From: Mucilaginibacter sp. KACC 22773
Lineage (GTDB): Bacteria > Bacteroidota > Bacteroidia > Sphingobacteriales > Sphingobacteriaceae
Direction: 5' to 3'
Assembly (NCBI RefSeq): GCF_028736215.1
Contig: NZ_CP117883.1
Span: 682,001-746,000, forward strand
DNA: 64,000 nt
Shown here in pieces: positions 8,353-18,134 of the stretch. The position numbers and the translations under genes were made by a program. Below the pieces are notes generated by a model. The model searched no databases, had not been told where the DNA came from, and saw nothing but the letters and a program-made list of their open reading frames with translations. Each line of letters opens with the position of its first letter. Position 1 is the stretch's first letter.

Positions 8353-9741
8353 TTATCTTTCGTTTTGAGGCATATTGGTTAAGGATATTTCGTTGTCAGG
8401 AATGGGCCAGGCATATCGGTTATCATTGGGTGGCAGCGTGTAAGTCACCCCATTAATGATCCTTTTCAGGGTGATGGCGAACCTTGGGTCTTTGTTCAGC
8501 CTTCTTAAATCTGTCCATCTCAGCCCACGGTAAAGCAGTTCCTTTCGCCGCTCGTTTAAAACCTGAATCAAGGCATCGTCTGAAGAACTTGCTGTATAAG
8601 GAATAAATGTTCCTTTCGCCCAGCGGGTCGCCATGAGGGTATCCAGTGTATTCATCGCATCATCCGGATTACCCAGCCTCGCCTGGCATTCAGCCTTATT
8701 CAGGTATAGTTCATCCGTAGCGACCCCGCTATAGTTGAAGTACTTATAATCATAATTACCGCGAAAATAGGGTGAGCCGTTTTTAATTCGGTAGAACACC
8801 GATTTACGGAGATCATTGGGCGCGTAGGATTTATACAGGAGCGTGTCGGTAATGGACAGATAACTGATAGTGTTAACCGCATGGCTTTGCAGTACGCAAT
8901 GAAAAATATCTTCTGGCAGGTACGTTGAGCTGATATTATACGAGCTGGGCCTGAGGACGTTAAAATCCATTAGCGTTGAATACTGATTTAAGGCCAGGTT
9001 CGCACAATCAAGGGCCTTTTGATAATTACCTAAAGCGAGATATACCCGTGATAGAAAGCCGTTTGCAGCCGCCTGTGAAGGCTGTGTTTTAAATGGCGTA
9101 GTAGTCGGCAGTAAATTAACGGATGCCTGTAGGTCGGAAATGACCTGATTATAGCCTGCCTGAACGCTGGCCCTGACGGATTTCTGGTTGAGATCCGATG
9201 TCAGACGCAATGGGATGCCCAGATCTGACCCCGCTGTCTTACTATCATAGGGTAAAGAAAACGTTTGTAAAAGGGTATAAAACGCTTTACCGCGGAAGAA
9301 CAACGCATCTCCTTTTATTTCATCAGCCAGGGCTTGCTGGTCCCTGGAGACGGAAATAAGCGGCAGGTTGTCTAAGACGGTGTTTGCATAATATACCTGC
9401 GAATAAGTCAGGCTCCAATCTGATACGTTTTGTCCGGCGTCATAAACTTTTTTTGCCCAGATGTAGCCATTCCTGTCGATCGTTGTGCTTAAACCAGTCC
9501 AAACTGCATCAGTTACAAAGAAATCATCCGTTCCTATTTCCCCCAAGCCGGGATCGGTTGTATTGAAAACCTGTTCGTTGTGTACGAGGTTAGCGAGATC
9601 GTTCAACGTGCTTGGAATAAAGAGTTGCTGATCAGGTTTCGCGGCAAGGAAATTGTTTTCTTTCTTGCAGGCTGTTGTAGTAAAGAGCCACCCCGCGAAC
9701 ACTAATATATATATGATGGAAATATTGCTCGAGTTTTTCAT
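8353..9741 (-). CDS. RagB/SusD family outer-membrane nutrient-binding lipoprotein
   Basis: This 462-residue lipoprotein has a signal peptide with a lipobox ending TTTACKKE. SusD hallmarks are an N-terminal helical TPR-like region (ALADEIKGDALFFRGKAFY) and the C-terminal segment LNERRKELLYRGLRWTDLRR. It would form the lid of the SusC channel at the cell surface and set substrate choice. It is one base from the SusC gene and one base from the thioredoxin-like gene. No polysaccharide-degrading enzyme is nearby, so the substrate may be a peptide, metal complex or other compound. Confidence 0.92.
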   Translation of the reverse strand: MKNSSNISIIYILVFAGWLFTTTACKKENNFLAAKPDQQLFIPSTLNDLANLVHNEQVFNTTDPGLGEIGTDDFFVTDAVWTGLSTTIDRNGYIWAKKVYDAGQNVSDWSLTYSQVYYANTVLDNLPLISVSRDQQALADEIKGDALFFRGKAFYTLLQTFSLPYDSKTAGSDLGIPLRLTSDLNQKSVRASVQAGYNQVISDLQASVNLLPTTTPFKTQPSQAAANGFLSRVYLALGNYQKALDCANLALNQYSTLMDFNVLRPSSYNISSTYLPEDIFHCVLQSHAVNTISYLSITDTLLYKSYAPNDLRKSVFYRIKNGSPYFRGNYDYKYFNYSGVATDELYLNKAECQARLGNPDDAMNTLDTLMATRWAKGTFIPYTASSSDDALIQVLNERRKELLYRGLRWTDLRRLNKDPRFAITLKRIINGVTYTLPPNDNRYAWPIPDNEISLTNMPQNER

Positions 9742-9742
9742 T

Positions 9743-12700
9743 TTAAGGGGTTATTTTAAATCCAATCGAAAATGTAGTTGGTAAAGGATACTGCGATAAA
9801 TAGGATCCGACCAGGAGATCCGGATCAAGACCATCATGGTTCGCCCGCCATATAATGCCTATATTGTTGATATAGCCGTATAATTGCAAGTGAGAAAAAG
9901 GCAGGTGCTTAACGCTGGCTTTATCCCAGTCGTAACTTAACGTAAGGTCCTGCAATCTGATGTGATCTCCCCTGTCAATAAGCGCAGATGAATAATAGTA
10001 GAAATCATCACGGGAGTTATCGAAAGGAGGAGGTTGATAGGACGGGACATTTGTGGTTACCTCATCTCCTGGTTTCTGCCAGCGCTTGAAGTAATCTTTG
10101 TTGCCATCATAGGGTAAAGCGGACGAAGTATAGGATTGTCTTCTAAAATAATAATCCAGTTTGTAGGTAAAATTCAGTGATAAGGATAATTGCCGATAAC
10201 TGAAGGTATTCCTAAATGATCCAAAATATAACGGGCGCGCAGAACCGTTATAAACCATATTGCCGAGGGTTGTTCCATTGATAATGGCATTGTAATCGGT
10301 AGTTACCTTTCCTGTAGCGTCATAGCCCTGGGGATCTCCGGTGTCGTGCGTCAATCCTCCCCAACGGTAGCTGTAAATCCCATACAAACTTTTTCCTTCC
10401 AGCGGCGTAACGCTGCTGGCATTGCCAGTGACGACATAGTCGTTACCACTCATCGCTGTACCATAACCGGTTACTTTATCGGTAGCATGGCTGAGCAAGA
10501 ATAATGCGTTCCAGCCGAATGAGCCTTTTTTTAGGTTTGCATTGATCTGGATATCAAAGCCGTGGCCTTCAATGTCCGCGTTATTCCCAAAGAAGGAAGT
10601 TAGACCTGTAGAAGGTGCGAGCGGGCTGTATCCGAAAAGATCATTCCCTTTTTTTAGGTAATATTCCAGGGTTCCACTGATGATATTGTCTTTTAAGGAG
10701 AAGTCCAGTCCGAGATTGATCATCCTGATCTTTTCAAATCGTAATTCAGGGTTACCCGGATTGATGATCAGATCAAATGGTATGGGTGAATAGGGATTCA
10801 GGTTGTAAAACTCCCGGATGGTTGTTTGAGCTGTGGCATTTGTATTCACATTGCCATTCAGCCCGTAGGTGCTTCTGATTTTTAAATATGGCAGGGCCTC
10901 AACATTATAAAAGGGCTCTTTGCTCAGGTTCCAGGAAAAGCCGCCGGAATAAAGCGGTACGGCCTTCTGGTTGGTGTTTACGCCGAAAAGATTCGATTTA
11001 TCAATACGCCCACTCGCTGACAGGGTATATCTGCCAAGATGGGTATAGGCAGCATTGGCATAGTAAGATATATAGCGGTTCGTTATCTGTGAAAGCGATA
11101 AGACCGTTGGTATCATTCCGCCACCGCCATCAGTAAAATTGTAATTTGTGGTGTAGTCAATCGATTGGTTACTGGCTACTGTGGCGGCTTCGTAGCCATA
11201 AATGGTATTGCTATTTCCGGATGTCACCGTACTGCGGATTTCAGCGCCTAAAATCGCGGTCAACTCATTCCCGCGGTTAAACGATCGGTGGTAATTGATT
11301 TGCCCACGCACGGTATTGGTACGCAGCAAACTATTTCCCTGCTCCAATATGCCGTCGGCAGGGATTGGGTACGTCAGGCTACCGCCGCTGCCGATTTGTG
11401 TAAATTGGTTAATCAGGCTGCGCGCGTAATACGTATTCAGGCTATAATCATTTTCGGCGAGGCTGCTTTCCCTTAAATATTGATAGTTGATCGAGGCGCT
11501 TAAGTATTTCAGGAAGTCATATTTTGCCCCAAATTGCAATCTTGCACTGCTCGTCTTCACGGTATTATTAGCCTCGTTTAGTTCGTCCAAAGGCTTGTAA
11601 TTCCAATCCAGCAGTTTTCCTGATCCAACTGTATCCAGAAAGGATTGAGGATATTTGTGAATGATGGCTAAAGGATTACCGCTGGCGTCAGCCAGCTTCG
11701 CATAGGGGTAGATAGTATTGTGATTGCCAAATGTCAGTTGACCGATCGTGTTGTCATTTGTAGATGAGGATTGGACATAGTTAATATTTGAAGAAATTGT
11801 AAGACCGGGCAAAACATAATAATTATAGGTCGTGCTGATCGTTTTCCTGTCATTTTGATTTTTAACTAAATTGCTTAAGCCCTTATCATATCCTGCGCTG
11901 ATAAAATAATCATCGTTGGCTCCCCCGCCTTTCAGGCTTAAAGCATATTGTTGACTGACTGATTTTCGGTAAAAATATTTGCTTAGATCGTTCCGGACGT
12001 CATTCTGTGCGAGTGCTGCTATTTGAGCCTCTTCGGCAGCCTTGTCTATTGTTCCGGAACGCTCGTTCGCCAAAAGCTGAACGACTGGTGAGACCGGCGC
12101 TATCCTGTTCAAGTCGCCATCATAATATCCTGCATTAAAAAGGTTTCGCTCAATAGAAATGAATGTACTAGATGGCAAATAATTCGGATTGTATTTAAGA
12201 TCGGGATTGGTGCTTAGGGTGATTTTGGCGTTGAACTCTGCTTTCAGGGGTTGGTTCCGCGAACCTTTTTTTGTTGTAATAACGATTACACCGTTTCCAG
12301 AACGAACGCCCCATATAGATGCAGCCGCCGCATCTTTCAGGACAGTAATGTTTTCTACGTTGTTTGGATTGATAGTGCTGAGATCACCATCATATGGAAA
12401 GCCGTCCAATACTACCAACGGTTGACTATTCGCAAACAAAGTGCTGTTACCCCTTATGCTAATATCTGCCAGCCCCTTTGAACTATTCGCCGTATTACGG
12501 TTAAATAGCAAACCAGGGACTACTCCCTCAAGCCGACTCAGCAGATCGGGGCTCACACGGCGATTCAGTAATTCATTATCTACGGTTGCAAAACTACCGG
12601 TAGCTCTGTCCTTTGGTATGGTTTGATAGCCTGTAGAAATTACGCTTATCTCTTTTAGTTTAGCAGTACTTGAGCGCAAAATGACCTGCAGGAAGGATTC

Positions 12701-13294
12701 GTCCTTTTCTGCAATAAAGGTAAATGATGCATATCCTATAAACGTGACCTCCACTTCATCACCTTTTACTGCCGCGATCTCGAAGCGGCCATCTGCATCG
12801 GTAAGCGAAGTTTTAGCAGAATTTTTGATTTTGATTGTAGCCCCTGGCAAAGGTGTGCCAGCTGTGTCCATTACCCTGCCTTTTATTTTAATTGGCAGGT
12901 CAATATCATTTTTGTTTTTTGCGGCTGAAGCCGGGGCCTTTTTGGTGACGACCACCATTTTCTCCTGGATGACGAAGGATAGAGGCTGATCTGAAAATAT
13001 AATATCCAGCGCAGCTTTTAAATCTACTTCCTGTACATTGATGGTTACTGATTTTGCTTGTTTGAGGTTCTCAGTAGATACCAGAAAATCATAACCGGTT
13101 TGTTCGCTGATCTTTTCAAAGACTTTGTTCAGGGGAGCATTCTTTTCAGTTAACGAAATCTTCTGTGCATAAGTGCTGGCACTTACCTGCAGAATCACTG
13201 TGATTAAAATGAGCGTCGTTAGCTTCATAATCAACAGAATGTTAGGGGTACAGCCAGGCGGCTGCACCAATTTTTTAGGGTAAAAATTGTACAT
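9743..13294 (-). CDS. SusC/RagA family TonB-dependent receptor with STN signalling domain
   Basis: This 1183-residue outer-membrane transporter carries, in order: an extended N-terminus and signal peptide (second possible start at 13228, MKLTTLILI), an STN domain (about 45-115), a carboxypeptidase-like regulatory domain (VKGRVMDTAGTPLPGATI region, about 135-215), the plug (SISTGYQ to VITTKKG, about 215-345) and a beta barrel ending in SIGFKITP. The STN domain indicates cell-surface signalling to a FecR-type anti-sigma factor, which is encoded just upstream at 13457-14572. The long N-terminal extension before the signal peptide is commonly annotated in this family, so the 13294 start is plausible. 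Confidence 0.92.
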   Translation of the reverse strand: MYNFYPKKLVQPPGCTPNILLIMKLTTLILITVILQVSASTYAQKISLTEKNAPLNKVFEKISEQTGYDFLVSTENLKQAKSVTINVQEVDLKAALDIIFSDQPLSFVIQEKMVVVTKKAPASAAKNKNDIDLPIKIKGRVMDTAGTPLPGATIKIKNSAKTSLTDADGRFEIAAVKGDEVEVTFIGYASFTFIAEKDESFLQVILRSSTAKLKEISVISTGYQTIPKDRATGSFATVDNELLNRRVSPDLLSRLEGVVPGLLFNRNTANSSKGLADISIRGNSTLFANSQPLVVLDGFPYDGDLSTINPNNVENITVLKDAAAASIWGVRSGNGVIVITTKKGSRNQPLKAEFNAKITLSTNPDLKYNPNYLPSSTFISIERNLFNAGYYDGDLNRIAPVSPVVQLLANERSGTIDKAAEEAQIAALAQNDVRNDLSKYFYRKSVSQQYALSLKGGGANDDYFISAGYDKGLSNLVKNQNDRKTISTTYNYYVLPGLTISSNINYVQSSSTNDNTIGQLTFGNHNTIYPYAKLADASGNPLAIIHKYPQSFLDTVGSGKLLDWNYKPLDELNEANNTVKTSSARLQFGAKYDFLKYLSASINYQYLRESSLAENDYSLNTYYARSLINQFTQIGSGGSLTYPIPADGILEQGNSLLRTNTVRGQINYHRSFNRGNELTAILGAEIRSTVTSGNSNTIYGYEAATVASNQSIDYTTNYNFTDGGGGMIPTVLSLSQITNRYISYYANAAYTHLGRYTLSASGRIDKSNLFGVNTNQKAVPLYSGGFSWNLSKEPFYNVEALPYLKIRSTYGLNGNVNTNATAQTTIREFYNLNPYSPIPFDLIINPGNPELRFEKIRMINLGLDFSLKDNIISGTLEYYLKKGNDLFGYSPLAPSTGLTSFFGNNADIEGHGFDIQINANLKKGSFGWNALFLLSHATDKVTGYGTAMSGNDYVVTGNASSVTPLEGKSLYGIYSYRWGGLTHDTGDPQGYDATGKVTTDYNAIINGTTLGNMVYNGSARPLYFGSFRNTFSYRQLSLSLNFTYKLDYYFRRQSYTSSALPYDGNKDYFKRWQKPGDEVTTNVPSYQPPPFDNSRDDFYYYSSALIDRGDHIRLQDLTLSYDWDKASVKHLPFSHLQLYGYINNIGIIWRANHDGLDPDLLVGSYLSQYPLPTTFSIGFKITP

Positions 13295-13394
13295 TTGTTT
13301 TGAGCATGGTTATGCGTCGTGCCATTCATTTTCCAAGATGCGGGGGCACTTCGCGGTTCGTTAATAGTTTAAATAGTATTAAAGAATCAGGCTT

Positions 13395-13432
13395 AAAGCC
13401 AGGTCGCCGACGACAATCGGTTCCCTGGCTTT
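13395..13432. terminator. Hairpin between fecR and susC
   Basis: AAAGCCAGG and CCTGGCTTT form a 9-bp stem with a 20-base loop in the 162-base gap between the FecR gene and the SusC gene. The flanks are AT-rich, and the plus-strand side continues TTTAATT. On the minus strand it could terminate or attenuate transcription after fecR, giving susC its own sigma-dependent promoter. Confidence 0.5.
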
Positions 13433-13456
13433 TAATTAACTAACTGATCTGATCGT

Positions 13457-14572
13457 TTACTTCATTACGGTAACTCTCCTTCCTTCAACTTTAAAATGAA
13501 CTGTTTGGGTTGCTTCAAGGGCCTTCAGCACCTGGCTAATGTTTTTGGATCGGGAAACTTTACCATTAAATCCATCGGTTGGAACGTTCCCGGCGTATTT
13601 AATATCTACATCATACCAGCGCGCAAGTTGTCTCATCACACTCTGGATTTTTTCGTCATTGAAGCGGAAATAACCATTCTTCCAGGCCAATGCTTCTTCG
13701 ACATTTGCGTCAGCTATCGTTAAGCTACCGTTTCTTAAAACAGATTCTTTCCCGGGGACAAGCTGCTTAGTTTCACCGGCTAAGTCTGTAACCTTAATTC
13801 TGCCCTCTGCTAAGGTGGTTTTAACAGCCGGCTCATCGGGATAGGAGTTGATATTGAAATGGGTGCCCAATACCTGGACAGACTCCTTATCTGTTTTGAC
13901 AATAAATGGATGCAGCTTGTCCTTTGCTACCTCAAAGTAAGCCTCACCGCTCAATTGAACTATACGTTCCTTTTGGTTTTCGAATGAAGCCGGAAAGTTA
14001 AAGGATGAAGCCGAATTGAGCCAGACTTTGCTCCCGTCGGGTAACACCACCTGCCATTGCCCGCCTTTGGGAGTAGAAATATTATTTATTGTGTTTGCAT
14101 GACCCCGCTCGCTGTTTCCAACTGTCTTATAGGTAATTTGACCGCTTGTTGTTTTATAGATTCGGATACCTGACTGTGACGCAAGCTGCCCGGTTCCTGC
14201 TTTACTTAAATTGATCCTTTTTCCATTTGACAGCGTCAGTACGGCCGTATTCGTGCCGGGCGCTATATCTCGTCTAGTCAGCATGCTCTCCGGCTTTCCT
14301 ATGGGAAACAAAATTCTTATGGTGAGGGTTATTATTATGCCAATGATTGTTGCGGCGCTTAACAGCCTTACGCCAATTTTTAAAAAAGTGGTATGGTTTC
14401 CTGGCAACTCCCTGAAGATTCTGTTTCCTATGGCTTTTATCCGTTTTGGCGTAATATCCAAATCATGCTCGTTAAATTGCAGGTACCAGGCTTCCAGCAA
14501 AGCTTTTTCTTCTTCGGTACATTTGCCCTCGTGGTACTTTTTGAATAATTCCTTTAATTGTTCCTTTTCCAT
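13457..14572 (-). CDS. FecR-family anti-sigma factor / sigma regulator
   Basis: A 371-residue single-pass membrane protein. The cytoplasmic N-terminus (about 1-75) has the pattern EEKALLEAWY typical of FecR-type anti-sigma factors. One membrane helix lies at about 68-92. The periplasmic FecR domain includes VVLPDGSKVWLNSASSF near residue 180 and a C-terminal DUF4974-type region ending in QTVHFKVEGRRVTV. It would hold an ECF sigma factor until the STN domain of the SusC partner signals substrate. Its expected sigma gene is not adjacent but 2.5 kb away at 17066-17656, across an inserted gene on the other strand. Confidence 0.9.
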   Translation of the reverse strand: MEKEQLKELFKKYHEGKCTEEEKALLEAWYLQFNEHDLDITPKRIKAIGNRIFRELPGNHTTFLKIGVRLLSAATIIGIIITLTIRILFPIGKPESMLTRRDIAPGTNTAVLTLSNGKRINLSKAGTGQLASQSGIRIYKTTSGQITYKTVGNSERGHANTINNISTPKGGQWQVVLPDGSKVWLNSASSFNFPASFENQKERIVQLSGEAYFEVAKDKLHPFIVKTDKESVQVLGTHFNINSYPDEPAVKTTLAEGRIKVTDLAGETKQLVPGKESVLRNGSLTIADANVEEALAWKNGYFRFNDEKIQSVMRQLARWYDVDIKYAGNVPTDGFNGKVSRSKNISQVLKALEATQTVHFKVEGRRVTVMK

Positions 14573-14982
14573 GATTAAGATTGAGAATTGTCATTCTTAA
14601 TACATGACGGTTCAGGCTTTTGAAAAGGAAGAAATTTTGATAAAATCGTTAAAAAGATTTGAAAGTCTGTGTATTTGAATGTAGTTGCTTCTAAGCAGAC
14701 CGTAAACAGGAACTCGTGTTTTTTAAAATTATTTTTTTGAAAACCCTCGTACGCTATGAATTCGTGGCCACGGTATTTTTGAAGGAATAGAAGTTGCTTG
14801 CCCTGTAATTATTTTTCAGACTAACTGGGCTGCTTTAATATAATGCTTTTCAAAGCCTTGAAAGGAATGCACACTGTTTTATTTGCAATAAAAATACGCA
14901 TAATTAACTGTATATTAGATATATAAATACTAAATTTATCATGTATTTGAGTCGCCAAGCCTGACCTGTCTCGTTAATTTTA
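14573..14982. other. Intergenic gap with a short inverted repeat
   Basis: A 410-base gap between the divergent FecR gene and the 593-residue membrane protein gene. ATTAAGA (14574-14580) and TCTTAAT (14595-14601) form a short inverted repeat touching the fecR start. The remainder is AT-rich, presumably holds both promoters, and contains no credible gene. Confidence 0.4.
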
Positions 14983-16764
14983 ATGCTAAAAATGAAAACA
15001 AAAATAAAGTTTGTTTGCTGCTGTGGAATTACAGGGCTTCTGATTTGTCTATTCCAAAGAAGTATGTTTACTCCGGATACTTTAGTGGAAACTTTATTGT
15101 TCATTTGTGCTTCACTATTCCTTGTGGCGAAGTATGCAGCCTCCTCGCTGATTGCAAAAAAAAACACAGCCCCGTTACAATTCGCGTCCTGGCAGCAAAT
15201 CAAAGATAATGCCTGGTTATACCTGAGTTTTGAAGTTGTTCAACCTTTATGCCTGTCTTTTCTGTACGCATGTGCTTTCCTTCTCCTTGTCAAAGTAGGG
15301 CTACTGCTGGGATTCGACCTGTTTTCACAGCCGATATATGACCTAAATGAATTGAATGAACGGTACCTCGCTGGCTTCATATGGGGCTTGGTTTCGCTAG
15401 TTGTTTTCTTTACACTTCTGGATATTGTCTCCATTGGTTTCTCCATCAGAGTTAAAAAATTGACCAGCGGGTTTAGCTATGTTTTTAAAGTAATTGCTAT
15501 CCTCGTTTGCTTTTTACATCTGGACAGCCGTATTGTAAACAAAACCATTGCCTTCAGAATGGACAATGAGCCGATTAAAACAGAAAAAAAGGTGAGCTTC
15601 CGGTACGCGCCGGAACAAGAAAAAATGATCAAAAATATTATCGAAAATTACGTCGTTGTGTTATTGCATCGCGCTTTGATTAACGATCGGGAGTGTCATG
15701 TTCCCACCTCACCAGAAGAAAAAAAACACTTTCATGATCAGATGACTGAAATGTATGAAAATATCAAAAATGTTCAAACGGAAAACGGGCGGGTGGCTAT
15801 CACCAATTTCACCCATAACCGGGTGAACCCGTTCCGAGAGGAATATGATATCGAACTATTTCAAGCTTTTAATAACCAGGAGAAACCAGCTGAAAACCCA
15901 GGTGACGAAATCCCATTTTATAATTCAGCTCATGCTGCAACTTTCGAAAACCTGGCTAATATTCTAAAATTACTGATTGATGAAAGGAAGTCCTTTGCAA
16001 ACGAGGAAGAAAGTTTAAGCGCGGAGCTTTACCGGGATGAGGTCGAAAGCCTGGTCGCGAAAACGTTTGAAGTAGTTGGTATTAAAGACAAGATCCCGTT
16101 TGCCGGTTTTTTTGGTGATATAGTGAATGACCACTTGCATGTATTAGTAACAAAAGGGCTTTATTATCTTTTTAAGCAGGCCAAGGTCTCCGGCAAGCAG
16201 ATTTCCGAAGCGATAAATTACGGTATCAACGAGTGGGAGGTGCCTCTAACTCAACCTGTCCATGCCATTGCAAAATTCATCGTCTCTGTCAATGAATATC
16301 ACAACCGGCTTATAGATATTTGCAGAACGTATAAAATAGAACATGATGCCGTGATCAACGTTGGCGACGAGTCAGCGCTCGCGGCTTATCTTGAAGATTT
16401 TCCAAACGGCGGGGACCAGAAGGTCACAGAGAAGTTCAATGCCTGGATAAAGATGAAAAACGGAAAAGATATATCGGCCGAATTAAAAGAACTAGCTAAC
16501 CAAGCCAAAGGGATAGATAAAGCACAACTCACACCCTTAGCTGCAGATCCCGAACGTTTGAACACATTAGCAAAGCAGTTCAATTTATATAGAATTGCTG
16601 AGAAAGCTTTTGAACGGCACGGCCCGGGGAAAGATTTTATCATACCGGATTATGCTACTATGGAGATGGAAAAAAGATCGCAAGAATGGATGAAACGATC
16701 AGAATCTCACGATCCTGTTAAGGAACGGGAAACAAGGGTAAAATATGAACCTCGTGCGCTCTAA
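14983..16764 (+). CDS. Multi-pass membrane protein of unknown function
   Basis: I do not recognise this 593-residue protein. About five hydrophobic helices occupy the first 190 residues (approximately 8-24, 36-57, 90-110, 127-150 and 163-179). They are followed by a ~400-residue charged, mostly helical soluble part with many Lys and Glu. A second in-frame ATG lies three codons in. The gene sits on the opposite strand between a FecR gene and its probable sigma gene, a place where no gene is normally found, so it looks like an insertion. The layout of a membrane anchor with a large cytoplasmic domain could suit a sensor or effector, but no catalytic motif is visible. Confidence 0.8.
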   Translation: MLKMKTKIKFVCCCGITGLLICLFQRSMFTPDTLVETLLFICASLFLVAKYAASSLIAKKNTAPLQFASWQQIKDNAWLYLSFEVVQPLCLSFLYACAFLLLVKVGLLLGFDLFSQPIYDLNELNERYLAGFIWGLVSLVVFFTLLDIVSIGFSIRVKKLTSGFSYVFKVIAILVCFLHLDSRIVNKTIAFRMDNEPIKTEKKVSFRYAPEQEKMIKNIIENYVVVLLHRALINDRECHVPTSPEEKKHFHDQMTEMYENIKNVQTENGRVAITNFTHNRVNPFREEYDIELFQAFNNQEKPAENPGDEIPFYNSAHAATFENLANILKLLIDERKSFANEEESLSAELYRDEVESLVAKTFEVVGIKDKIPFAGFFGDIVNDHLHVLVTKGLYYLFKQAKVSGKQISEAINYGINEWEVPLTQPVHAIAKFIVSVNEYHNRLIDICRTYKIEHDAVINVGDESALAAYLEDFPNGGDQKVTEKFNAWIKMKNGKDISAELKELANQAKGIDKAQLTPLAADPERLNTLAKQFNLYRIAEKAFERHGPGKDFIIPDYATMEMEKRSQEWMKRSESHDPVKERETRVKYEPRAL

Positions 16765-17065
16765 TACCCGTTGCCAGATTTTTCACCATTCTGTCGATGC
16801 TATTATTAGTAAAGATATCTATGAAAATCAACTGTACTTTATAAATAAACGTTGTCTGTCATATGTAAGAGGCTATATCTATGTTACACATCAGGTTATT
16901 AGTATTCGTTCGTTAATGTTGACCGACTGTTACCAACCCTGGTTGGTTTTTTCTAAATACTGATTAGTCTGTTGTATATACCCGGTCAATATTATCATGT
17001 TACCACTACTTGGTACGCGTCGTTATATCGCATGCAGACACGCGGGGCCTTATGAGACTGCATAT
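16765..17065. other. Intergenic gap, no feature recognised
   Basis: A 301-base AT-rich stretch between the convergent ends of the membrane protein gene and the sigma factor gene. A 72-codon frame overlaps the end of the upstream gene but has no supporting features. No hairpin with a T-tract was found. Confidence 0.3.
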
Positions 17066-17656
17066 TCAACGGAAATATAACTTCAGTAGGAAAAGGATAA
17101 AAATAATGAGGTTCAATTTCGTCTTAAGTACTCTTAGAGCATTATTAACCTGTTTGGAAACATTGTTTTCTGAAACGTTCAGCCTTTCGGCTATCTCTTT
17201 ATACGATAGGTTGGCCTTTCGGCTCATCTCAAATATTTGACGCATTTTGAGCGGCAGCGCCCGGATCTCCTTTTCGATATGGGCTTTCATATCGTTCTCT
17301 CTTACCCGGTGGTCAGTAGGTGCACCAGCATTCCCGTTCAGATAATCTTTAAGGGAATCGATGTGCTTCGTCTTCACGTGCTCATGGGCGAAGAGGTCGA
17401 ATATTCTGTTTCTTACCGCGGTAAATAAATAACCGGCAAGATTGGCCTTTGGCAGGTCGGACTCTCTTTTAAACCAAATGGTGGCAAAAATATCCTGGAC
17501 AATATCCTTTGCTTGCTCTTCATCTCGGAGTTTTTTATAGGCATGGGTGTAGATCAAGTAGAAGTAGCGATGGTAGATTTCGTTATAGGCGGAGTGGTCC
17601 GACTCTTTTATGAGATTGATCAATTCATTATCGGAAAGGCCTGAATAAGTTCCCAT
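17066..17656 (-). CDS. ECF RNA polymerase sigma factor (FecI-like)
   Basis: A 196-residue sigma-70 family protein. Region 2 spans about 25-90 (DEEQAKDIVQDIFATIWFKR) and region 4 about 130-180 (LPLKMRQIFEMSRKANLSYKEIAERLNVS), with a helix-turn-helix for the -35 element. The hydrophobic tail IIFILFLLKLYF is common in Bacteroidetes RpoE/FecI-like factors. It most likely partners the FecR protein at 13457-14572 and activates the susC-susD operon. The separation from fecR by a 593-codon gene on the other strand is abnormal for this gene family. Confidence 0.9.
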   Translation of the reverse strand: MGTYSGLSDNELINLIKESDHSAYNEIYHRYFYLIYTHAYKKLRDEEQAKDIVQDIFATIWFKRESDLPKANLAGYLFTAVRNRIFDLFAHEHVKTKHIDSLKDYLNGNAGAPTDHRVRENDMKAHIEKEIRALPLKMRQIFEMSRKANLSYKEIAERLNVSENNVSKQVNNALRVLKTKLNLIIFILFLLKLYFR

Positions 17657-17698
17657 GCTACCATTTCAAAAGTTCTTGAATGGATATTATTTTTCAAT

Positions 17699-17727
17699 TA
17701 TAGAGAAATAATCTATAAATATAGAGA
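17699..17727. promoter_or_regulatory. Direct repeats before the XRE gene
   Basis: TATAGAGA occurs at 17699-17706 and again at 17720-17727, exactly 21 bases apart, or two helical turns. The XRE gene starts 13 bases later at 17740, and the sigma gene starts divergently at 17656. A regulator bound on one face of the helix, possibly the XRE protein itself, could control both directions. Confidence 0.35.
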
Positions 17728-17739
17728 TAAACCAATCAA

Positions 17740-18039
17740 ATGCAAAAATTCTCTCTATTCATAATTAATCGGAATATTTTTAGGAAAAAGATAGATTTGG
17801 CCAAAGAGACATTGACACGTTTAGGTTTGTATTTAGCTAAGAAAGCTATAAACAAAGCAATACTATCGAAGATGACTGGTATCAGCACATTTCGGTTAAG
17901 CCAATTATCAATTAACTCAAAATCTCATTTAAGGGCTAAAGAGCTTTTTTTAATTGCACTTGCTATAGAAGTGAATCCCTCAGAATTACTTGAATTTGTT
18001 TGTGAGGGTGTAAAACTACCAACGGAAAAGACAAATTAA
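17740..18039 (+). CDS. XRE-like helix-turn-helix regulator
   Basis: A 99-residue protein with the HTH pattern INKAILSKMTGISTFRLSQLS (about 38-58), followed by LRAKELFLIALAIEVNPSELLEFV, the standard fourth and fifth helices of XRE/Cro-like domains. It points toward the MBL/RT/polymerase cassette and ends 435 bases before it, so it is the natural candidate repressor of that cassette. Base composition is as AT-rich as the cassette. No effector or dimerisation domain is present beyond the HTH. Confidence 0.7.
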   Translation: MQKFSLFIINRNIFRKKIDLAKETLTRLGLYLAKKAINKAILSKMTGISTFRLSQLSINSKSHLRAKELFLIALAIEVNPSELLEFVCEGVKLPTEKTN

Positions 18040-18059
18040 CGCCATTTAAATATGCTTTT

Positions 18060-18134
18060 AGCGTTGCCTTCGGCCCAAGCTTTTCGCTACAAGTCCCCTT
18101 TTCGCTGTGGGTTTTTCAATACAGTCCTTAACGC
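18060..18134. repeat. Imperfect palindromic (REP-like) element
   Basis: The element starts AGCGTTGCC and ends CCTTAACGC, roughly mirror-image ends. Inside are two near-repeats, CTTTTCGCTACAAG and CTTTTCGCTGTGGG. It resembles small intergenic repeats I recall from Sphingobacteriaceae genomes, but copy number cannot be tested in this window. Confidence 0.35.

Noticed and set aside
16745-16963. 72-codon frame overlapping the end of the 593-residue gene
   Set aside because: It shares its start with the coding end of that gene, lacks a ribosome site and shows no domain; probably chance.
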